Assembly (NCBI GenBank): GCA_000513555.1
Contig: ALYD01000009.1
Location: 1-64,000 of the forward strand
Direction: 5' to 3'
DNA from: Lachnospiraceae bacterium JC7
GTDB taxonomy: Bacteria; Bacillota; Clostridia; Lachnospirales; Lachnospiraceae
DNA: 64,000 nucleotides
Of this stretch, positions 27,541-36,201 are shown piece by piece. The notes beneath the pieces were generated by a model. The model was not told the DNA's origin. It did no database searches and was given only the letters and a program-made list of their open reading frames with translations. A program made the position numbers and the translations under genes. Numbering within the stretch: the stretch's first letter is position 1; each line of letters starts with the position of its first letter.

Positions 27541-28982
27541 TCTGCTACCTCCTTGGAGTGTTCAAGAACAATGTTTGATTTTCCGCCGCTCTTTGTGATC
27601 TCTGTGAGCGGAAGTCCCAGCTCTCTGGAAAGGATATCCATAACACGAGGGCTGCAGAAGCCTGACTGGCAGCGTCCCATGCCGGCTCTGGTCCTTCTCT
27701 TTACGCCGTCAAGAGAACGTGCACCGAGAGGTCTTCTTATGGCATCAAGGATCTCACCCTCTGTAACTGACTCGCATCTGCAGATGATCTGTCCGTAGGC
27801 GGGTTCCTTTTTGATGAGCTCGTTTCTCTCTTCAAGAGTGAGCTTCTTTGGATCGAGGATATCTTTTCTTGTGCCGATCCAGTTTTCCTTTTCTGTAAGA
27901 CCCATCTTGTCACGAAGAAGGTTTGCGATGTACTCTCCGATGGCAGGTGAGCTTGTAAGTCCCGGAGATTCGATACCTGCACAGTCGATGAAGCCCGGTG
28001 CATCCTTTACTTCGCCAAGGATAAACTCGTGATGATCCTCATGGGCACGAAGTCCTGAGAAGGAAGTGATAACTGATCTTAAAGGAAGGTTCTTTACATT
28101 CTCGGAAGCCTTTGCCGAGATCTCATTGAGACCGAACTGAGTTGTATTTGTGGCATCCTTGTCTTCCTGATCTATAGCTGTAGGACCTACCAGAAGGTTA
28201 CCGTGAACTGTAGGTGCTACGAGGATTCCCTTTCCGTACTTGGTAGGCTGAGGGAATATGGTATGACTTACGTGATCGCCGACTGTTCTGTCCAGAAGAT
28301 AATACTCTCCGCGACGCTCGATGATGTTGATCTTTTCGGAGCTTACCATGTTGTGGAACACATCTGCGTAAACGCCGGCAGCATTGACAACATACTTCGC
28401 TGTGTACTCGCCGTTGTTTGTGCGGATATGCCAGAGACCGTCTTCCTTTCTCTCGAGCTTCTCGACGCGTGTGTTGAAGCGGAAGTCTACGCCGTTGACA
28501 TTGGCGTTCTCAGCCATGGCGATATTCAGCTTGAAAGGACATATGATGCCGGCTGTTTCTGCGTAAAGAGCACCCTTTACGTCATCGGAGATGTTCGGCT
28601 CCATTTCGAGAGCCTCTTCTCTTGAAAGAAGCTTCATGCCGGGAACACCGTTCTTCACGCCTCTGTCATAGAGGTCCTTAAGTCCCGGAAGCAGCTCCTC
28701 ATGGATGCATACAACGAGGGAACCGTTTCTCTTGAAAGGAATATCGAGATCCTTGCATAACTGGTCCATCATTTCATTTCCGCGGACATTCATCTTTGCC
28801 ATATTGGAGCCCGGCTCACAGTCATATCCGGCGTGGATGATGGCACTGTTTGCCTTGGAAGTTCCGCAACATACATCTTCTTCTTTTTCAAGTACGCATA
28901 CTTCGGTCTGATAGCGGGAAAGCTCTCTCGCCACAGCCGCGCCGGTTACGCCGGCACCGATAACGATTACATCATAAGTCAT
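27537..28982 (-). CDS. glpA: Glycerol-3-phosphate dehydrogenase, FAD subunit GlpA type
   Basis: 481 residues. FAD motif IGAGVTGAAVARELSRY at the N-terminus, a DAO fold in the middle with the conserved GLRAHEDHHEF, and a C-terminal BFD-like [2Fe-2S] domain (about 390-455) with CRC..GRCQSGFC. It oxidises sn-glycerol-3-phosphate to dihydroxyacetone phosphate. GGAGG is seven bases before the ATG. It is third in glpP-glpK-glpA-GlpB-like-DUF1667. Confidence 0.9.
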   Translation of the reverse strand: MTYDVIVIGAGVTGAAVARELSRYQTEVCVLEKEEDVCCGTSKANSAIIHAGYDCEPGSNMAKMNVRGNEMMDQLCKDLDIPFKRNGSLVVCIHEELLPGLKDLYDRGVKNGVPGMKLLSREEALEMEPNISDDVKGALYAETAGIICPFKLNIAMAENANVNGVDFRFNTRVEKLERKEDGLWHIRTNNGEYTAKYVVNAAGVYADVFHNMVSSEKINIIERRGEYYLLDRTVGDHVSHTIFPQPTKYGKGILVAPTVHGNLLVGPTAIDQEDKDATNTTQFGLNEISAKASENVKNLPLRSVITSFSGLRAHEDHHEFILGEVKDAPGFIDCAGIESPGLTSSPAIGEYIANLLRDKMGLTEKENWIGTRKDILDPKKLTLEERNELIKKEPAYGQIICRCESVTEGEILDAIRRPLGARSLDGVKRRTRAGMGRCQSGFCSPRVMDILSRELGLPLTEITKSGGKSNIVLEHSKEVAE

Positions 28983-29045
28983 ATTCTATCCTCCCTTTTA
29001 AGAACTTATGCCCATAATATTTTGCTTTGCAAAGGGCTGTCTAAC

Positions 29046-30548
<1,503 letters not shown>

Positions 30549-30623
30549 CTAGATGTCCTCCTGTTCTCGGATAGTTGATAACCTGATTAGTGTTCTTTTT
30601 ATTTTTTCGTTAATGCTTCACTT

Positions 30624-31199
30624 TTACATTTCCCAGATAGCCTGATTTGTGGTTGATACCGAAATGACTCCGTTGTTCAGGGCGTTTAGCACCTCTGTCT
30701 TGTTGGTGATGAGTCCGCTGGCCATGAGTCTCACTCTCGATATCTTTCTTATCTTCTCGAAAAACTCAGGAAGCAGTATGCCCGGAAGCACTTCGATGAT
30801 GTCAGGCTGTACGTCTGCATGACTCTGTTTTTCCACATTCTGAAGTGCGATGCTGTCCAGCATGAAAAACCTCAGTATGGTGTTGAGCCCCAGTTCTTTG
30901 GCATGCTTTATAAGGTTTGGTTTTGTTGTGATGATGCCGTCTGCCGCAGTGTAGTTCCTGATGAAATCGAGAGATACTTCTTTGGAAGAAAGTCCGTTTA
31001 TAAGGTCCACATGGATGACCACGGTCTTTCCCGCATCTTTGATGCGGTCCACGATCTTCGGGATGCTGCAGACATCGCCATAGAGAACGAATATGACGCC
31101 AATGTCGGTTTCCAGACACTTTTCAAGTCCGGCGTCGTCCTTGATGGCTGCGATGATCGGATTGTTTTCAATTTGTTCGATGAATTCTTTTCTTTGCAT
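30624..31199 (-). CDS. glpP: Glycerol-3-phosphate responsive antiterminator GlpP
   Basis: 191 residues. Family motifs are NNPIIAAIKDDAGLEKCL, VFVLYGDVC, VHVDLINGLSSKEV, FIRNYTAADGIITTKP and PGILLPEFFEKIRK; the fold is a TIM-like barrel. With glycerol-3-phosphate bound, GlpP stabilises the nascent leader RNA and prevents termination. It is first in the operon. A strong terminator hairpin lies in its own leader (31262-31321), fitting autoregulated antitermination. Confidence 0.92.
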   Translation of the reverse strand: MQRKEFIEQIENNPIIAAIKDDAGLEKCLETDIGVIFVLYGDVCSIPKIVDRIKDAGKTVVIHVDLINGLSSKEVSLDFIRNYTAADGIITTKPNLIKHAKELGLNTILRFFMLDSIALQNVEKQSHADVQPDIIEVLPGILLPEFFEKIRKISRVRLMASGLITNKTEVLNALNNGVISVSTTNQAIWEM

Positions 31200-31261
31200 A
31201 CATTGATTTCCTCAACATGTAAATTTTGCTGCTTAAACTGAATGTATCCGAATTTACGCAC

Positions 31262-31321
31262 AAAAAAAGAGAGTACACGCAAGCAAGCAGCCTTTCTAAA
31301 CTGCTCACTGCCATACTCTCT
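31262..31321 (-). promoter_or_regulatory. Leader terminator upstream of glpP, likely GlpP target
   Basis: On the minus strand AGAGAGTA and TACTCTCT close a long hairpin with an inner AGCAG / CTGCT stem, followed by TTTTTTT. It ends about 60 bases before the glpP ATG. The left arm AGAGAGTA is preceded by a second copy of GAGAGTA, which could form an alternative antiterminator pairing. This is the expected layout for GlpP antitermination. Confidence 0.75.
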
Positions 31322-31546
31322 ACTCTCTACGGCAAAATATTTATGGATTTATTTTAGCACCTAAAGACAGGCAATACAACATAAAACAGTTTAAAGATTA
31401 AAAAAAACTTCTATTTGGTCGTAAATGATAATCTGAAGAAAAATCAGGTCATCCTTACGACACAATATATCCATGATACCGCATTTATGTCGTATATGAA
31501 AGTTATGAAATGAAGAAGTACCGCCTGCATTTATGGCAAATAAAAA

Positions 31547-31586
31547 TCCCTCAAGTTTAAGATATAGGGAGGACAAACTTGAGGGA
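31547..31586 (-). terminator. Second leader terminator between pyrC and glpP
   Basis: A perfect 12-bp stem TCCCTCAAGTTT / AAACTTGAGGGA is followed on the minus strand by TTTTTA. No gene ends close before it on that strand, so it looks like the end of a short leader RNA or a small RNA that begins around 31650-31700. Confidence 0.7.
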
Positions 31587-31599
31587 TCCTTACAATAAC

Positions 31600-31624
31600 T
31601 GATGCCATTGGATTGGTCACATCA
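31600..31624 (-). promoter_or_regulatory. Hairpin with TGACCAATCCAATGG loop
   Basis: On the minus strand TGATG and CATCA close a loop TGACCAATCCAATGG. The same loop, with one base changed, sits inside the pyrC leader terminator (33165-33197). The stem sequence differs while the loop is conserved, which suggests a recognised RNA element. Confidence 0.5.
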
Positions 31625-31635
31625 ATTAATTACTT

Positions 31636-31680
31636 TTGTGACTTAATTGTAACAACGGAAATGTCACAATAGTGTCACAA
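31636..31680. promoter_or_regulatory. Cluster of TTGTGAC boxes
   Basis: TTGTGAC at 31636-31642 and its inverse GTCACAA at 31663-31669 and 31674-31680. The last two are 11 bases apart, one helical turn. They lie in the AT-rich DNA upstream of the glpP leader and look like an operator for a dimeric regulator. The half-site TGTGA recalls Crp/Fnr proteins, but spacing is not standard. Confidence 0.4.
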
Positions 31681-31798
31681 ATTAAGTAAAACTTTGCGAT
31701 TTGTTTAAATAAATTACAAATATTTTACTTTGCATTAAATATATCGACAGCGGGATTCGGAGTATTAGCACAAATTGAAAAAGATTTTGAGTTTATTT

Positions 31799-31825
31799 GA
31801 GACCATGCATTATGTGCATGGTCTC
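31799..31825. other. Hairpin downstream of pyrC
   Basis: A perfect 11-bp stem GAGACCATGCA / TGCATGGTCTC with a five-base loop, 23 bases past the pyrC stop. Neither strand has a clear T run, so termination would be inefficient; it may act as an mRNA 3' end barrier. Confidence 0.5.
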
Positions 31826-31847
31826 AGATAATTCAGCTCTATAAAAC

Positions 31848-33128
31848 TCAGATCGCGGTGTCTTCGTACACTATATTTCCGCTGCAGATCGTGGTTTTTA
31901 TCTTTCCGTACAGACTCATCCCGATGAAAGGAGAATTTGTGGCTTTCGAAGCGAACTTTTCAGGTACGGTCCACTGCTCTTCCGGATCAAAAATGACGAT
32001 ATCGGCAGGTGCGCCTTCTGAAAGGCTGCCGGCATTGAGCTTATAAAGCCCCGCCGGATTTATGGTAAGAGCCTTTATGACCTGTGACAGAGAAAGCTGC
32101 CCGGTGCGTACCGTATGGGTGATGACAAGACCGAGTGCTGTTTCGAGACCGATCATGCCGCTTGGTGCTTCAGCTATGGGCTTCGATTTTTCTTCACTGC
32201 TGTGAGGAGCATGATCAGTTGCGATCATATCTATGGTTCCGTCAGCGAGTCCCCTTATAAGAGCCTGACGGTCCTCTTCTGTCCGGAGCGGCGGGTTTAC
32301 CCTTGCAAGTGATCCCTTCGACAGCACCAGCTCTTCTGTTGCCGCAAGGTGCTGGGGAGTTACCTCGCCATAGACCTTTATGCCCATCTTTTTTGCGGCC
32401 CTGAGTACATCTACAGTGACGCCGCTTGATATGTGCTGAATGTCGAGCTTTGCACCTATCTTTCTGTTCAGCATCACGTCTCTCGCCGCAAGTACATACT
32501 CCGCTTCGTCAGGAGCGCCTCCCAGACCGAGCTTATCGGAAACTGCCCCTTTATTTACACCGGCACTGAACATAAGAGCCGGATCCTCCTCATGAAGTGA
32601 GATGGGAACGTCCAGTTCTTTGCATTTTGCCAATGCTTTTACCATGAGCTTCTCATCGGCTATGGGCACACCGTCATCGGTAAATCCAACTGCTCCTGCG
32701 GAAAGCAGCGCATCCATATCTGTAAGTTCCTGCCCCTGCATGGATAGCGTGACATTGGCAGTCTGAAAAACATGGATAGGAAGCTGTTTCTCTCTTTCAA
32801 CGAGCTCCGTAAGAATTTCGACAGAATCAACGGAAGGCTTCGTGTTTGCCATGCAGATCACTGTGGTGTAACCGCCTGCAGCAGCTGAAGCGGCGCCTGT
32901 TTTTATATCTTCTTTATAGGTCAGGCCGGGATCACGGAAGTGAACGTGTACATCCACGAAACCGGGGGCCACCACCTTTCCGCCTGCGTCTATGACTGCG
33001 TCGTATGAAGCTCTGGAATCAGCTGTTCCGACGCTTTTTATCCTGCCTGAATCATCGATGACTATGTCGGCGATACAGTCCTTATTGTTTGCAGGATCGA
33101 TGATTCTTCCGCCTTTTATTAATTTCAT
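31848..33128 (-). CDS. pyrC: Dihydroorotase
   Basis: 426 residues from the ATG at 33128, with GGGAGG five bases upstream. Amidohydrolase metal motif HVHFRDPG (about residue 58), further metal His in HIS and the catalytic Asp in IATDHAPH. It belongs to the long bacterial class I type. It closes carbamoyl-aspartate to dihydroorotate in pyrimidine synthesis. It stands alone, not with other pyr genes, and is preceded by an attenuator-like leader. Confidence 0.95.
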   Translation of the reverse strand: MKLIKGGRIIDPANNKDCIADIVIDDSGRIKSVGTADSRASYDAVIDAGGKVVAPGFVDVHVHFRDPGLTYKEDIKTGAASAAAGGYTTVICMANTKPSVDSVEILTELVEREKQLPIHVFQTANVTLSMQGQELTDMDALLSAGAVGFTDDGVPIADEKLMVKALAKCKELDVPISLHEEDPALMFSAGVNKGAVSDKLGLGGAPDEAEYVLAARDVMLNRKIGAKLDIQHISSGVTVDVLRAAKKMGIKVYGEVTPQHLAATEELVLSKGSLARVNPPLRTEEDRQALIRGLADGTIDMIATDHAPHSSEEKSKPIAEAPSGMIGLETALGLVITHTVRTGQLSLSQVIKALTINPAGLYKLNAGSLSEGAPADIVIFDPEEQWTVPEKFASKATNSPFIGMSLYGKIKTTICSGNIVYEDTAI

Positions 33129-33159
33129 AATTGCCTCCCGGGATTTTCTTATATACAAC

Positions 33160-33226
33160 AAAAAAGAGGTAAGCCATTGTATTGGTCACTTACCTCTATA
33201 TTGCTGTAGGTTTCATTGGTCCCTAC
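33160..33226 (-). promoter_or_regulatory. pyrC leader attenuator with tandem hairpins
   Basis: In transcription order: a hairpin GTAGG / CCTAC with loop GACCAATGAAA (33206-33226), then a terminator stem AGAGGTAAG / CTTACCTCT with loop TGACCAATACAATGG (33165-33197) and six T. The T run ends about 30 bases before the pyrC start, so most transcripts would stop before the gene unless the terminator is prevented. The segment AACCT..AGAGGT between them can form an alternative antiterminator pairing. It does not match the PyrR-binding consensus I know. Confidence 0.75.
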
Positions 33227-33436
33227 CTCCTACATATCGTAGAATTTTGCTTAAATTTAGTATAGAGTAACGCAAGACTTTTTGCAAGATTTTCGTAAGA
33301 TTTGCGTTATAAAAATTATATATGGCGGGCATACAGATATTAGATAAAAGATAAACCTGAAGTGCTTGACATCAATATCTATGGGAAACAGAAAACGCTC
33401 TCCCCTATATACATTTTTTCGCCTGGGAGGAGGATC

Positions 33437-33475
33437 ATGAAGAAAGGAAGATGCGGAAAGAAAGGGAACATATAA
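33437..33475 (+). CDS. Possible 12-codon peptide gene
   Basis: ATG at 33437 opens MKKGRCGKKGNI then TAA. Directly upstream is GGGAGGAGG, one of the strongest ribosome sites in the window, and directly downstream is a perfect intrinsic terminator. CTCTCCC at 33398-33404 could pair with the RBS. The peptide is very basic with one Cys. A TTGACA-like box is at 33366 but no good -10 follows. Either a tiny expressed peptide or a leader; there is no known family. Confidence 0.35.
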   Translation: MKKGRCGKKGNI

Positions 33476-33476
33476 C

Positions 33477-33517
33477 AAAAATACGGTAGCCGTGAAGATC
33501 ACAGCTGCCGTATTTTT
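33477..33517. terminator. Bidirectional terminator
   Basis: AAAAATACGG / CCGTATTTTT stem extended by AGC/GCT, with A and T runs on both strands. It ends the minus-strand membrane protein gene at 33533 and any plus-strand transcript carrying the 12-codon frame. Confidence 0.85.
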
Positions 33518-33532
33518 GTTATAATTACCCTC

Positions 33533-34102
33533 TTAATTCTTCTTTATCCTGCAGATCGACTGGGTCATGGTTCCCATCGGACAGAATGTACACCAGCTAC
33601 GTGGCTTGAAAAGGATCATAACTATGATCCCTATGAGAGTCGATGTAAGCATCAGACTGTAAAAACCGAAGCTGAACTGTGCTATCCAGTCGTAAGTCAT
33701 GCCCTGAGTGTATGTCCAGCCCCAAGGTACTTTGAAGGTCCAGAAAAGCTTGATGACCTCACGGAGATTTTCTGCGCCGGATGCCACCAGCCATGTCTGG
33801 AAGACGATATTGCCAAACATGCAGAGGAAAAAGACGAGAAAACCATAGCGGAACCATTTTGAGACCATCCACTTTGGGGTCTTATGGTTGCGGGAACATT
33901 TTAGATCTGTACCGAGCTTGTTCAGGAGCTGCCCTCTTCCGCACATGTTGTTGCAGAAAAATTTGTTGCCGCCGAAGATGGCGAATATGAGGGGCAGCAT
34001 AAAATCTATCATGCCCAGCCATGCGAAAAGGATATTGAAAAATCCAAGCGCGAAATACACTATGGACCATATCCAAAGATAGTCATACCATTGTTTCTTC
34101 AT
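33533..34102 (-). CDS. NapH/CcoG-like membrane iron-sulfur protein
   Basis: 189 residues from the ATG at 34102 with AAGGAGA upstream. Four hydrophobic helices are predicted. Two conserved cysteine groups lie at the membrane edge: FFCNNMCGRGQLL after helix 2 and SWCTFCPMGTMTQSIC at the C-terminus. These match the 4Fe-4S-type 12-membrane-spanning-like domain of NapH/YccM/CcoG proteins, which carry electrons from quinol or flavin to ferredoxin. It overlaps the ferredoxin gene by four bases, so the two products should work together. The physiological acceptor is unknown. Confidence 0.8.
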   Translation of the reverse strand: MKKQWYDYLWIWSIVYFALGFFNILFAWLGMIDFMLPLIFAIFGGNKFFCNNMCGRGQLLNKLGTDLKCSRNHKTPKWMVSKWFRYGFLVFFLCMFGNIVFQTWLVASGAENLREVIKLFWTFKVPWGWTYTQGMTYDWIAQFSFGFYSLMLTSTLIGIIVMILFKPRSWCTFCPMGTMTQSICRIKKN

Positions 34103-34299
34103 GATGCTCTCTCCTTTATAAGTATGCAGTCCGCCGGACATGTCTTTGCGCATTTGCCGCAACCGACGCACAGTTCTTCATTGACAAAGGAAAAGCATCC
34201 GTTTATTACGGATATCGCCTGTCTCGGACATACCTTGGTACATGCTCCGCAGGCAACGCAGATGTCCTCTGAGACTGAGGCTACATTTTTTGATGCCAT
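34099..34299 (-). CDS. 2[4Fe-4S] ferredoxin
   Basis: 66 residues with two clean cluster motifs: CVACGACTKVCP and CVGCGKCAKTCP, a classic clostridial-type ferredoxin. AGGAG precedes the ATG. The last four bases overlap the next gene (ATGA), so it is likely the electron partner of the NapH-like membrane protein. Confidence 0.92.
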   Translation of the reverse strand: MASKNVASVSEDICVACGACTKVCPRQAISVINGCFSFVNEELCVGCGKCAKTCPADCILIKERAS

Positions 34300-34413
34300 T
34301 GTTTCTCTCCTGTATAGTTAGATTTGATCGTTATGTCTTTTCTCAAAAAGGAGAATGAAGTTTATTTCGAACCTGCATCTCCCCTCATTAAGACATGTGA
34401 TAAAAGCAATAAA

Positions 34414-34444
34414 ATAGCTGCCTTTTTATATCAAAGGCAGCTAT
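34414..34444 (-). terminator. Terminator of trxA
   Basis: ATAGCTGCCTTT / AAAGGCAGCTAT with a short loop, followed by TTTATT on the minus strand, about 27 bases past the trxA stop. Confidence 0.88.
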
Positions 34445-34470
34445 CAGTAAAATCAATGAAATGTTGTACT

Positions 34471-34788
34471 TTAGATAAGCTTGTTGAGCTTCTCTTCAAG
34501 CGCTTCCTTGGAAATAGCGCCAACAACGTTCTCTACTACCTTACCATCCTTGATCAGGAAGAATGATGGAATGCTGCGTACCTGGAAAGATGTTGCGAGA
34601 TCCATCTCTTCGTCGGAATTTACCTTGCCGACCTTGATCTTGCCGTCATACTGCTCTGCAAGTGCCTCTACTACAGGGAACATCATCTTGCATGGTCCGC
34701 ACCAGTCTGCGTAGAAATCAACCAGTACAGGGATGTCGCTCTCTAAAACTTCCTTCTGAAAATTATCCTTTGTGAACTTGTATTCCAT
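34471..34788 (-). CDS. trxA: Thioredoxin
   Basis: 105 residues, the usual length. Active site WCGPC in FYADWCGPCKMMF, the conserved Asp in LVDFYAD and cis-Pro in RSIPSFFLIKDG. It reduces protein disulfides in the cytoplasm with thioredoxin reductase, which is not encoded nearby. GGAGG lies 9 bases before the ATG. Monocistronic. Confidence 0.95.
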   Translation of the reverse strand: MEYKFTKDNFQKEVLESDIPVLVDFYADWCGPCKMMFPVVEALAEQYDGKIKVGKVNSDEEMDLATSFQVRSIPSFFLIKDGKVVENVVGAISKEALEEKLNKLI

Positions 34789-34932
34789 ATCTAATACCTC
34801 CGTTAATACTTAAACCACTACTAATATTTACAGGGCTGTAAATTGCCTCCAAACAGATCAACAGCACAATTAAGTTGTGCGCTATTTAACTGTATAACAT
34901 AAGTATACACAGAATCGGAAACTAATCAAGTA

Positions 34933-35148
34933 CTAAGTTGAATTTTTTCCTGCTAATCTTTTTGTCTCTCTCCTGGCCATAAAACTGAGCACTATACAAA
35001 ATGCAAGGAAAAATAACGCTGTTGCAAGCATTACTGTTGCTGTATAAAGCCTGTCTCCTCCGTTTTTTACAACAGGCGTATACAAAATCCAATTGGTATT
35101 TAAAGTATAGATTTGGGTAAAATTCCTTTCCCCGATTTTTCCCCAAAA
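34933..35148 (-). pseudogene. Fragment of a membrane protein, no clear start
   Basis: An open frame of 71 codons ends at 34933. It encodes a soluble stretch (FTQIYTLNTNWILYTPVV) then one hydrophobic helix (ATALFFLAFCIVLSFMA) and a basic tail RRETKRLAGK. The first ATG (35031) lies inside the helix, and no start with an RBS is seen earlier; a TGA at 35149-35151 cuts it off. It is either a 3' gene remnant or a small protein from a non-ATG codon. No other gene was seen between trxA and tRNA-Thr. Confidence 0.35.
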
Positions 35149-35225
35149 TCACCTGCGGAATTGGGACGTAACTTCTATGGAATTGTTTTACGGGTACTAC
35201 ATAGCGGGATCTCCGAGAAACAAAA

Positions 35226-35264
35226 CAGGCTATAAATCAACGGAAAATCGTGATTTATAGCCTG
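35226..35264 (-). terminator. Terminator after tRNA-Thr
   Basis: A perfect 14-bp stem CAGGCTATAAATCA / TGATTTATAGCCTG, followed on the minus strand by TTTTGTTTC. It lies about 30 bases past the 3' end of the tRNA. Confidence 0.8.
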
Positions 35265-35292
35265 AAATAGTAGTGCTTTTTGAAATAAAAAA

Positions 35293-35365
35293 AGCTGGTA
35301 ACCGGAATCGGACCGGTGACCTCCGCACTACCAATGCGACGCACTACCGACTGTGCTATACCAGC
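35293..35365 (-). tRNA. tRNA-Thr (GGT)
   Basis: Acceptor GCTGGTA / TACCAGC, D arm GCAC / GTGC, anticodon arm TCGCA-TTGGTAG-TGCGG with anticodon GGT, T arm ACCGG-TCCGATT-CCGGT. CCA is not encoded. The T loop reads TCCGATT rather than TTCGATT, so position 55, almost always U, is C. All stems are otherwise intact, so it may still function. Confidence 0.88.
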
Positions 35366-35429
35366 AATATCCTCTCAATGAGAACTTATTAAAATTACCA
35401 TATGAACAGAATAAAGTCAAATGGAATTT

Positions 35430-36113
35430 TTATTTTTGAGTTACGGGTAAAGGTGAAAGAACCAGACGGTTGTAGGTTGCGATAACACGCCCTACCCCTA
35501 TAAGGGACAGTAATGTTCCTATTCCGATCCCCACGAGACTTCCTGAAAGTGTGAAGCTCATCACACAGGTGATGGAAACGCATACCGCATCCAGGCAGTT
35601 CTTTACCAGACCTATATCCTTTTTTGTGAGGTCGGAAAAGGCCTGTACCATTCCGTCTGCAGGATTCGGGATGATTCTTGAATTGAGCATCATGGCGGCT
35701 CCTACTCCCGTAAGAACTATGCCTAAACCGAGAAACAGGATGCGGCTTGGCATGCTGCCCCAGACTGAGCCGCTGAGATCTGTAAGGAAATCCGGGCATC
35801 TGTCCTTAAAGATATTTAAAAATCTTGTGAAAACAAGACTGAAGGCGATCTGAAATAGATCAACTATGATATCCCGATGCTGCTTTAAATAGAGATGTAT
35901 CAGGATCTCAATGAACACAAATATCACATATACGATCAGTGTCACATTCCCATAGTCCTTACCAAGTATGACCGAAAGACTGTAGGGCATCGACATCACC
36001 GGTGCCACCCCGAGATGAGTCTGGGCATTCAGTGTGAGTCCCATGGCAAGGATTATCATGCCGATGCAGTATATGGTTATTCTTGAAATGTTCTTTTTAC
36101 TCTTTATATTCAT
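35430..36113 (-). CDS. YczE/YitT-like membrane protein
   Basis: 227 residues with five or six transmembrane helices and the motif GLTLNAQTHLGVAPVMSMPYS, then GVGAAMMLNSRIIPNPADGMVQAFS, characteristic of the YczE-type integral membrane family. Function is unknown. No neighbour gives a clear hint; the RBS is weak (GGAAAC). Confidence 0.75.
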   Translation of the reverse strand: MNIKSKKNISRITIYCIGMIILAMGLTLNAQTHLGVAPVMSMPYSLSVILGKDYGNVTLIVYVIFVFIEILIHLYLKQHRDIIVDLFQIAFSLVFTRFLNIFKDRCPDFLTDLSGSVWGSMPSRILFLGLGIVLTGVGAAMMLNSRIIPNPADGMVQAFSDLTKKDIGLVKNCLDAVCVSITCVMSFTLSGSLVGIGIGTLLSLIGVGRVIATYNRLVLSPLPVTQK

Positions 36114-36201
36114 AAGTTTCCTAAAATTAAACGGACCGTAATTTTGTTATATATTGATATTAATTCGCGGAACGATCCTATATCAGATCATGACGGCAAT
36201 A

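Noticed and set aside
31391-31576. 61-codon minus frame between pyrC and glpP
   Set aside because: Starts at TTG inside a terminator hairpin with no RBS, and the product has no recognisable pattern; better explained as leader RNA.
33257-33502. 81-codon minus frame downstream of the NapH-like gene
   Set aside because: It runs through the terminator at 33477-33517 and across the micro-frame region; no RBS or domain.
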